Origin: Oscillospiraceae bacterium
Lineage (GTDB): Bacteria > Bacillota > Clostridia > Oscillospirales > Oscillospiraceae
DNA: 64,000 nt
Reading direction: 5' to 3'
Assembly (NCBI GenBank): GCA_021201735.1
Contig: JAJQEJ010000050.1
Coordinates: 1-64,000, forward strand
Position 1 is the first letter of the stretch. Every line of letters starts with the position of its first letter. Of this stretch, positions 25,258 to 32,048 are shown piece by piece. Both the position numbers and the translations under genes were made by a program. The notes beneath the pieces were generated by a model, which searched no databases, had not been told where the DNA came from, and saw only the letters and a program-made list of their open reading frames with translations.

Positions 25258-25599
25258 GACTGGTCCTCCTCTGATATGATTTTTTTAAGCAAGGGGGCCA
25301 AGGGGGCCAATGCGGTGTTGGTCTCCTTGACCATCTTCCGATGCGGTGCTACTTTCCCCCTCACTTAAAGGAAAAAATAGGGGGTAAATCGGAACTCTGT
25401 TTGAATATTTCTGAAAAATTCTGACGAAAAAAGCGGCCCCCGCCTGATGGCGAAAACCGCTTCACTTTTGGAATGTTTTGTTGTATACTGGGCGCAGGCA
25501 ACACGCTGAGATGACAATTGCCCCAGGCTGGCCCCATCACCGAAAATGCCGAGTGCGTACCACATTTGCCGCCACGGGAGACGGGGGACGCTGGGCCGT

Positions 25600-25799
25600 C
25601 ATACACTCCCCGTGGAAGTGTATGACCCACTCTGACACTTTCCCGCCTACGGCGGGCAAAGTGTCGTGGACCCTCCCGGGGGGGATGCGCCGCCTGCGGG
25701 CGGCTCTGCGGACTACGGCCAAATGCACCGCCGTACCCGGCGGTGCATTTGGCCGTAGTCCGCACAAAACGGCCGTGTCGCGCTGCGGCGCGACCGGCC
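25600..25799. other. Hairpin cluster upstream of mobV, candidate oriT
   Basis: Four inverted repeats in 200 bp. CATACACT/AGTGTATG lies at 25,600-25,624 and GACACTTT/AAAGTGTC, with an inner CCCGCC/GGCGGG, at 25,634-25,665. A perfect 26-bp arm repeat with a four-base loop is at 25,708-25,763, and a GC-rich imperfect one at 25,771-25,799. The position 0.35 kb before the relaxase gene, without coding signals, suits an origin of transfer. The wider gap 25,258-26,082 holds nothing else I can name. Confidence 0.5.
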
Positions 25800-26082
25800 A
25801 TTTTGCGGCTGCACGGCAGCCGGACGGGGGGGGACGATGGACGAGAGACGGCGAGCACTTCGAACCAACTTGGAGCCGCAGTCTGGGCGCACAAACGGGA
25901 ATGGCGAAGATTGTCGAAAGGTATGCCTTTTGAAACTGTGCATTTTGACCATGCTAAATCGGGTTTTTGCCTGTTTTGAAAACTTTCTCCCGGTTTTTTT
26001 CGTCTGATTCCTTCATTCTTAAAATTTGTGAAAGGTATACCTTTTGAAAATATGTAAGATAGTTAGAACTGTGTAAATTAAC

Positions 26083-26109
26083 TAAATTCCTCCGGGAAAA
26101 GGCCGATAA
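26083..26109 (+). promoter_or_regulatory. Sigma-28 (flagellar) promoter of the mobile flagellin
   Basis: TAAA (26,083-26,086), exactly 15 bp, then GCCGATAA (26,102-26,109). This is the full consensus of sigma-D/sigma-28 promoters for late flagellar genes. It lies about 165 bp before the flagellin start, within the mobile element. Confidence 0.88.
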
Positions 26110-26275
26110 AATTTAACAGAAGGCATTCCGGGTATGTGCTAAATGGACATACGCAGGTCTATTGCTTATTTTTAGTTGTTTTGAATACGCATGGGCATAT
26201 ACCCCGGAATGGCTTCAACGGTCGGCATGGATTTCGGCCAACAAAATTCTATTATTTTTCAAGGAGGAAATACCC

Positions 26276-27094
26276 ATGAGAATCCAGAACAACGTAGCAT
26301 CCATGAACGCGCACAGGCACTACACGATCAACAACAACGCACTTGCCAAGAGCACAGAGAAGCTGTCGTCCGGCTACAAGATCAATCGAGCCGCCGACGA
26401 CGCCGCCGGCCTCGCCGTGTCCGAAAAAATGCGGGCGCAGATTCGGGGCCTGACCGTAGCAAGCCAGAACGCCCAGGACGGCGTGTCCCTGGTGCAGACC
26501 GCCGAGGGTTATCTCCAGGACATGCAGGACATTTTGCACCGCATGAAGGATCTGGCCACCCAGGTCGGTAACGACACCTATGATGAAAGTGACCGCACTT
26601 ATGCCCAGAAGGAGATTGCGGAACTCATTGATGAGCTGGGTGACATTAGTGAACGGGCTGAGTTCAACGGTATTTTTTTATTTTCAGCCGACGTCGAATT
26701 AGTCTTGCAGGTTGGTCATAAGTCAGGCGACGAAATGACGCTCGAATGGGATAAACTTGATGCAACCGAACTTGGCGTTAACAGTATTGATGTCTCTACT
26801 GGTACCGATGGTACTGATGCCCGCACTGCTATAGAGACAATTAATGATGCCCTGGAAATCATCAACGAGCTCCGTGCAACGCTGGGCGCATATCAGAACC
26901 GCCTGGAGTACAAGATCAGCTCCCTGGACAACGCGGCTGAGAACCTGACCGCCGCCGAGAGCCGTATCCGCGACACGGACATGGCCAAGGAGATGACCAA
27001 CTACACCAAGCAGAGCATCCTGGCTCAGGCCGCCACCGCCATGTTGGCCCAGGCCAACAGCCAGCCCCAGCTGGTTCTCCAGCTGCTCGGCTAA
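26276..27094 (+). CDS. Flagellin, carried as cargo of the nested mobile element
   Basis: 272 residues. The N-terminal D0/D1 region starts MRIQNNVASMNAHRHYTINN and contains RAADDAAGLAVSEKMRAQIR. A short variable centre covers roughly residues 98-200. The C-terminal D1/D0 ends TKQSILAQAATAMLAQANSQ then PQLVLQLLG. This is a complete, secretable filament subunit. The segment matching the TLR5-recognition helix reads LHRMKDLATQ, close to the classical LQRVRELAVQ with conservative changes. AAGGAGG precedes ATG 26276. The gene has its own sigma-28 promoter and terminator, so it should follow the host flagellar programme. The centre is AT-richer than both ends, which points to a mosaic gene. No other flagellar gene is in the window. 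Confidence 0.96.
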   Translation: MRIQNNVASMNAHRHYTINNNALAKSTEKLSSGYKINRAADDAAGLAVSEKMRAQIRGLTVASQNAQDGVSLVQTAEGYLQDMQDILHRMKDLATQVGNDTYDESDRTYAQKEIAELIDELGDISERAEFNGIFLFSADVELVLQVGHKSGDEMTLEWDKLDATELGVNSIDVSTGTDGTDARTAIETINDALEIINELRATLGAYQNRLEYKISSLDNAAENLTAAESRIRDTDMAKEMTNYTKQSILAQAATAMLAQANSQPQLVLQLLG

Positions 27095-27116
27095 CTACAG
27101 TTAACAGTTAACAATT

Positions 27117-27165
27117 GCGCGGCCCGGTTTGTCTTGCGAGAGACGAACCGGGTCGCGGCTTTTAT
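27117..27165 (+). terminator. Terminator of the flagellin gene
   Basis: A long stem built on GCCCGGTTTGTC and GACGAACCGGGTC followed by CTTTTATTTT, 22 bp after the stop codon. Confidence 0.85.
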
Positions 27166-27191
27166 TTTCCCCACACCCAAAAGCTTTAAAA

Positions 27192-27224
27192 ACAAACGGG
27201 TGCCGCTGTTTGGCACCCGTTTGT
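27192..27224. terminator. Second hairpin at the right end of the nested element
   Basis: ACAAACGGGTGCC and GGCACCCGTTTGT form a perfect 13-bp stem with loop GCTGTTT. Together with the previous terminator it insulates the flagellin gene from the ICE operon. Confidence 0.7.
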
Positions 27225-27264
27225 CATACATTCCGGTCTATTGGCTGTCTGTAACACTGCTTCT

Positions 27265-27405
27265 TTATCCACCCTGTCCATTTGCTGCCGGGTTGTCGCT
27301 GCCATAACCTTCCAGTAAGTTGATCACGCCCCATACCGCAAGGCCCGCGCCCAGCGCGATGACAAGAGTTTGCAGGGTGTCAACAGCGGAAGTAAAAAAC
27401 TCCAT
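27265..27405 (-). pseudogene. maff2 5' fragment (split by the nested element)
   Basis: From ATG 27405: MEFFTSAVDTLQTLVIALGA, then GLAVWGVINLLEGYGSDNPA and a tail NGQGG that comes from the inserted element. Maff2 is a small two-helix membrane protein found between virD4 and virB6 in Tn1549-like ICEs, probably a VirB2-like channel or pilus component. Joined to 21,764-21,853 through one AA it gives 70 residues. Confidence 0.88.
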
Positions 27406-27495
27406 AGATACCTCTTTCTGTAATCAGAAAGGGCAATACTGCATCAAAAAAAGGGCAATATCGCCCTTTCGGTGTGGTTATTCGGATAGCCTAAG

Positions 27496-27516
27496 TTGTG
27501 GACATTTTGTCCACAA
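27496..27516. repeat. ICE 21-bp palindrome, copy 12
   Basis: Perfect arms, TTT spacer. Between the virD4 3' end and maff2. Confidence 0.95.
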
Positions 27517-27529
27517 CTCCAAATAGAAA

Positions 27530-29370
27530 TCAGGCAAAGGCGTCCGGGTCGTCCAAGTCGGAATAATCGAGAATATCGTCCTCCTCAGACAATTCCCCCG
27601 CATCGTAAACCTCATATATCTCGTCAGGGTTCATCTTCATGCGGTGGCCCACCAAGCGGGCCGGATCGAATTTGTTGCGCTTATTCGCCTCTGCGGTGTA
27701 TTTGTAGTTGGGGTGCTTTTTCAGATCGTACTTCGGGGACAGGAACGGGCGCAGGCCCCGAAGCTGCAAAATGCAGCGGTTCCCGTCCATCGTGGTCAGC
27801 TCGTCCAGCGTCATCAACTCCCGGCCAAGACTTTGCAGGTTCTGATTGTAGCTCTCGGACTGGCCCCGTGTGCGGCCCTCGGTGTGCATGTTGATGGTAG
27901 CCTTGCCCAGCCAGGACTCGGATATTTCCTTGATGGTGGATGTTTCCCGCCCGCCGAGAAAGATCAGGCTGTCCATGTTGCCCAGCAGCGTTTCAACGTG
28001 ATCCTTGTACAGCGCCTGCCACTGAGATTTTGCTTGCAGAAAGGCGCAAAGGCTGATCTCACGGGAGCGAATGACCGCCACCAGCTTCTCCAGCCCCGGC
28101 ACCTGTCCCGTGTTGGCCGCCTCATCCCACAGCACCCGCACATGATGGGGGAGCCTGCCGCCGTGTACGGTGTCGGCCCGCTCACATAACAGGTTGAACA
28201 TCTGCGAAAAGGCCAGCGCAACCAAAAAGTTATAGGTCTGATCGGTGTCGGAAATAATAAAGAATGTTGCGGTTTTGCGATCCCCCATGCGGTCAAGCTC
28301 CAACTCGTCATAGCTCATGATCTCCCGCAGTTGCGGGATGTCAAAGGGCGCAAGCCTCGCGCCGCAGCTAATCAGTATGCTTTTCATTGTTTTGCCCGAA
28401 CTTAGCTTGAATTTTTTGTATTGTTTGACCGCGAAACAATGGGGCTTGCGCCGCTCCAGTCCCTTAAACATATGGTCAACGGCATTTTGAAAATCCTCGT
28501 CCTCCTCTTTTACCTCCATACCGCTGATCAGGTCAACCAGCGTATTCATGTTGCGATCCTCCTCCGGCCCCTCGAACACGATATAGGCGATTAAAGCGCA
28601 GTACAACAAGGTTTCCGCTTTAGTCCAGAACGGGTCGCCCTCTTTGCCGTCCCCCTTCGTGTTTTCAATTAAAGCGGTGACGAATTTCAGAATGTCGGCC
28701 TCGTTCTTGATGTAGGCCAGCGGGTTATAGTGCATGGATTTAGAAAAGTCGATGCTGTTAAACACCTTGATTTTATAGCCCTGTCTGCGTTGCAGGAAAT
28801 ACCCCACTTGATCCAGCACCCCGCCCTTCGGGTCCACCACGACAAAGCTGCACCCCGCGCCCTTTTTCCTGCTGGCGCTGGCCTGCAATAAATTTGGCGT
28901 CAGCCAAAAGCGGGTTTTGCCGCTGCCGGACGAGCCGATGATGCAGCAATTCAGGTTCCGGGCATTGGCCGGAATCTTTGGCCGGGTGTTGGTGGTGAGG
29001 AACTCCGTCCCGGTCAGAATCACATTGTTTTCAAAAATGGGGTCGATAAAAGGCTTGATGTCCTGCTCGTTTCCCCATCGGGCGCTGCCATACTCCACAT
29101 CCCTTCTGAATTTCTTGCTTTTTTTACCTTGTTCCAGATAATCAACCGCATCGCTACGGCCCCAGCCAGCCCCACCAGCCAGTCGAACAGCACAAGGCCC
29201 GGCGCGAACGAATCGAACGCCGGGCCGATCATGCCGATGGTTGCAACCAGCTTCTCCCCGAAGTTCCCGCCTGCCGCCAAGCGGTAAGCGGTGCCGAGCT
29301 TCAGGCAAAACCAGCCGATCAGCACATAGGGGAGCTGGGGCAAAATATACTTGCGGATTTTATCGGTCAT
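27530..29370 (-). CDS. VirD4/TcpA-type coupling protein with apparent -1 frameshift
   Basis: The ATPase part (27,530 to about 29,125) has Walker A IIGSSGSGKTRFWLTP, VVVDPKGG and Walker B VLWDEAANTG. Its natural N-terminus with two membrane helices (from ATG 29370: MTDKIRKYILPQLPYVLIGW) lies in another frame. The frames meet at an A7 run (29,125-29,119 on the minus strand) where the upstream frame reads GTA AAA AAA, a possible slippery site. A single missing A would give the same picture. Coupling proteins deliver the relaxase-DNA complex to the channel. The start overlaps the PcfB gene by 11 bases. Confidence 0.88.
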
Positions 29371-29833
29371 CCCGCGTGACCTCCTTTTGACGCTCCCTTT
29401 GGCGGGGCTGGGAGCGGGAAAACTCCGCCGCCTGTTCGAGCTGGGAGCGGATCGGGCTGCGATCGCCCTTACCCTTTGCCAGCACCCGCTTTGTGTACTC
29501 AGAGAAACAGGCGGTGATGGCATCAGCCTGCCCCGCCTTGAAAAACAGGGTGTATTTGCCGGGGCCGGTATTGTGAAACGCATAGTCCACGTTGTATTTT
29601 CGGGCAATGCGGTCAAAGAGCTTTGTTTCGCCGGTGATCGGCAGGCTGCTGGTGGAAACATTGTGGTTCATCAGCTTCGCCACGCTCTGCCTGCCGTGTG
29701 GGGTCAGCGCCTTTCTGTGGTGATTCTGGATGCCGTGGAGCAGCGCCAGCCCCGCCTTTGCGATTGTTTTCGCCGTGAACTTTGACGCCGACACGGTGAT
29801 GGCCACCGTCCGGCGTTCAACATCTTCCTGCAA
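29360..29833 (-). CDS. PcfB/DUF3801 family conjugation protein
   Basis: 157 residues, TTG start at 29833. The segment ALTPHGRQSVAKLMNHNVST followed by KYNVDYAFHNTGPGKYTLFF is typical of DUF3801/PcfB proteins, which bind DNA or relaxase and precede the coupling protein gene in conjugative elements. Basic C-terminus. Overlaps virD4 by 11 bases. Confidence 0.85.
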   Translation of the reverse strand: MQEDVERRTVAITVSASKFTAKTIAKAGLALLHGIQNHHRKALTPHGRQSVAKLMNHNVSTSSLPITGETKLFDRIARKYNVDYAFHNTGPGKYTLFFKAGQADAITACFSEYTKRVLAKGKGDRSPIRSQLEQAAEFSRSQPRQRERQKEVTRDDR

Positions 29834-29851
29834 GGATCAATCCCCCCTTCC

Positions 29852-29931
29852 AGTTGCACCAGTGGCACCCCTTCCACCAGCCAAAAAGCTGGCGCTTTTT
29901 GGGGTGTCAGTTGTGGACAAAATGTCCACAA
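29852..29931. repeat. Composite 80-bp repeat, copy B
   Basis: Nearly identical to copy A (469-549) over the TTGCACC, GGCACCCCTTCCACCAGCC, CCAAAAAGC/GCTTTTTGG hairpin and GGGGTGTC parts, ending in a perfect palindrome. Intergenic between the ArdA and PcfB genes. Confidence 0.8.
29911..29931. repeat. ICE 21-bp palindrome, copy 13
   Basis: Perfect arms, AAA spacer, terminal part of composite copy B. Confidence 0.95.
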
Positions 29932-29944
29932 CTCCCACAAAAGA

Positions 29945-31354
29945 TCAGCGCCCATCATGGGACACAGGCCGGGGCCGTACACGAGTCGGCGCATCCCGTT
30001 TGGCCTCCTCGATCTGCTTGTTTATTTTTTCCACCTGTTCCATGATCGGCGGCTTGCGATCCCGGTTTTGCAGCCGATCAACGGCATCGATGGCCTTCGT
30101 CACATGCGCCCGCGCCCGCATCTGAAATTGGCGCTCGTTGCGGAATGGGGTCGCAATCGCAACCGCCAGCTTGCCGGGGGACTTCGCCTCGGTCAGCGCC
30201 TCCTTTCCCACCATCGCCCGGCCCATATTTTTTACATGCAGACCGGCCTTGTGGTACTCGTTGCTCATGGACACGATTTTGCGGATGGCCTCCCCGTTCT
30301 CCTTGATGCCGAGATCGAGGTCGGCCCGGATGCCCTCCAGCATGGGCTTCACCTTGAAAAATTCGGTGATGTTGCGCAGAGCGGACAGCCCCTTGTCCTT
30401 GACAGCGGACAGGGCATCGCGGCACCCCTCGGTGATTGTGTCCTTCAGATCGGCCAGCCGCTCCCGCAGCACATTCACCTGTGCCTGCATCGAATCAACC
30501 GTATTTTGCAGCGATGTTTTGAACGGATGATTTTGCGCATCGGCAAGCTCCCGGCGCATGACCGTAAGCTCGCCCACCGCCGCATGAAGCTGATTCTCCA
30601 TCGCCGTCACCTGTTCCACCACCGTCCGCAGGTCTTTGGCGGTGGACAGGTTGTTGGCCTCCATCAGCGACAACAGCGCCTGCACATCCTTGTTTTTTGC
30701 CAGCGGCTGCGATTGTCCTGTCGGCAAATCGTTCCCTCCTTCCAGTTCCGGCGGGGATGGTTCCGAGCGGGCAAGCAGGCGGTACTCCGCCGGAATATCC
30801 CGCCCATTGTAGTGCTCGGTGAAGTCGATTCCGTTGCTCTCGATATACCCGGCATGGGTAAACGTGCCGCCGTTCAGATGTGCGTCCCGCCCGTATTCCT
30901 CGTAATTAAAATAGCTGGCCACCTTCTCCGACATTTCCAGCTCGTTCAATTCGTCTATCAGGAAATAGCCCAACTCCTCCTCGGTGGTGATGCCGGGGTA
31001 GTAGTCATAGCAGTCCAGATTTTGGGTGAGATTGATCAGGTTGTGCGGACTGCTCGCGTAATCCCCGTAGGCGGCAGCGGCGGCAAACTTCTCCCGATCC
31101 GCCTCGCTCATATCGTCCAGCAGGGATGCCAGATAATTCAGCTCGTCCAGATTGTCGTATTGGGAAAGGCATTTTGACAGGCCGGGAATGTCGCAATGGA
31201 ACTCGGTGATCACCATGTCGTGTTGCCCGTCCTCCACCCCAAGCTGCTTGAACAGGGCCTGGGCCGTTTCAATGTCAGTGGGGAACACGATGGGTTCCGG
31301 GCCTGCCAGCCCCATGTCCAGCATAGCGAGATTGGCAACATACGCCTCAATCAT
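29945..31354 (-). CDS. ArdA-like antirestriction protein with C-terminal helical domain
   Basis: 469 residues. Residues 1-165 are ArdA-like (MIEAYVANLAMLDMG, the YDNLDELNYLASLLDDMS segment, acidic surface), a DNA mimic that blocks type I restriction enzymes when an element enters a new cell. From about residue 215 a long coiled-coil region of the DUF6674 kind follows. The fusion is known from related ICEs. Overlaps the upstream gene by eight bases, so the early genes of the operon are coupled. Confidence 0.8.
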   Translation of the reverse strand: MIEAYVANLAMLDMGLAGPEPIVFPTDIETAQALFKQLGVEDGQHDMVITEFHCDIPGLSKCLSQYDNLDELNYLASLLDDMSEADREKFAAAAAYGDYASSPHNLINLTQNLDCYDYYPGITTEEELGYFLIDELNELEMSEKVASYFNYEEYGRDAHLNGGTFTHAGYIESNGIDFTEHYNGRDIPAEYRLLARSEPSPPELEGGNDLPTGQSQPLAKNKDVQALLSLMEANNLSTAKDLRTVVEQVTAMENQLHAAVGELTVMRRELADAQNHPFKTSLQNTVDSMQAQVNVLRERLADLKDTITEGCRDALSAVKDKGLSALRNITEFFKVKPMLEGIRADLDLGIKENGEAIRKIVSMSNEYHKAGLHVKNMGRAMVGKEALTEAKSPGKLAVAIATPFRNERQFQMRARAHVTKAIDAVDRLQNRDRKPPIMEQVEKINKQIEEAKRDAPTRVRPRPVSHDGR

Positions 31355-31700
31355 GGCGTTTCATGCGGCCCTCCCCCTTGACGGTGAGGATGCCCTCCAG
31401 CGTGGTCGCCGTGATGCCCAGCCGCTGGGCAACAGCGATGTCGCTTTTTACATCCTCGCTCATGCCGCTGCCGCAGACAACCAGCACATGGGAGCGGCGC
31501 AGCAGGTCGCGCCCCATGTCGATGGCGCTCTTGTGTTCCTCGGGGATCGCGTCATTGAGGAACAAAGGCAGATACAGCAGCGGACAGATGGGGGAGAATC
31601 CCGCCTCGTACACCGCCCGACAGTACCGCGCAGCCTGCTCGGTGTCCTCGTATTCGTCACCGCTCCACGCGGCGGTTATGTATGCAAGTGGCCGTTTCAT
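31347..31700 (-). CDS. DUF7768-like (deoxyribosyltransferase-fold) protein
   Basis: 117 residues from ATG 31700, preceded by GGAGGTAACAAT. The pattern LAYITAAWSGDEYEDTEQAA, then YCRAVYEAGFSPICPLLYLP and DMGRDLLRRSHVLVVCGSGM resembles nucleoside 2-deoxyribosyltransferase-like folds. The substrate is unknown. A small accessory gene between parB and ardA. Confidence 0.65.
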   Translation of the reverse strand: MKRPLAYITAAWSGDEYEDTEQAARYCRAVYEAGFSPICPLLYLPLFLNDAIPEEHKSAIDMGRDLLRRSHVLVVCGSGMSEDVKSDIAVAQRLGITATTLEGILTVKGEGRMKRHD

Positions 31701-31829
31701 ATTGTTACCTCCAAAAAAATTGCACAAAAAAAGAACGTGGCGGCTGTCATGCAGCCGGTCACGCTCCTGTGATTGTATATTCCGTTTGTTGTGTAAGGGA
31801 TCAACCCACCCCCCGCCCGCCCATTCATG

Positions 31830-31992
31830 GGCGGGAGCGGCTCAAAGGAATATCCCCGCCGCCCTGCCGCTGGTAGCATAGCCGGGGCGGGCCGTCAAGA
31901 ACAAGCCGCCTAGCGGCGGTGGCGCTCACGCGCCATTCTTGACAACCCGCTCCCGCCTATGCAGGGATTGATGCGGCGACGGGGAATATTCC
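31830..31992. promoter_or_regulatory. Interleaved inverted repeats in a 350-bp non-coding gap
   Basis: GGCGGGAGCGG (31,830-31,840) pairs with CCGCTCCCGCC (31,947-31,957). GGAATATCCCCGCCGCC (31,847-31,863) pairs imperfectly with 31,975-31,992. GTCAAGAA (31,894-31,901) pairs with TTCTTGAC (31,936-31,943). The first two pairs cross each other, so alternative or pseudoknotted folds are possible. The gap 31,701-32,048 otherwise holds only palindrome copy 14. A regulatory leader, a small RNA or oriT are options. Confidence 0.55.
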
Positions 31993-32002
31993 AAGAGCCA
32001 AC

Positions 32003-32023
32003 CTGTGGACAAAATGTCCACAA
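32003..32023. repeat. ICE 21-bp palindrome, copy 14 (one mismatch)
   Basis: Left arm CTGTGGACA (first base changed), AAA spacer, right arm perfect. Directly downstream of the parB gene. Confidence 0.88.
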
Positions 32024-32048
32024 CTGGCAAGGGGTTACAAGTGGAAAA

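Larger units (their letters stand above)
21854..27280. mobile_element. Tn4451-like mobilizable element carrying flagellin
   Basis: 5,427 bp with inverted ends. Reading inward, the left end is CGGACAGTGTCCGTAAAG followed by AAGCAGGG, and the right end is TGGACAGGGTGGATAAAG followed by AAGCAGTG. TT on the plus strand is present on both sides (21,852-21,853 and 27,281-27,282). It contains a serine recombinase, a TnpW-like gene, a MobV relaxase, a hairpin-rich region and a flagellin gene. Recombinase plus TnpW plus Mob/Pre is the Tn4451 gene set, in which the cargo is normally an antibiotic resistance gene. None of the 21-bp ICE palindromes lies inside it, which fits later insertion. Confidence 0.9.

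Noticed and set aside
25122-25364. Small minus-strand frame overlapping the 5' end of mobV
   Set aside because: It overlaps mobV by 136 bases in another frame and has no recognisable domain. It may be a leader but I cannot support it as a gene.
26276-27094. Diversity-generating retroelement acting on the flagellin centre
   Set aside because: No reverse transcriptase, template repeat or accessory gene is found in the window.
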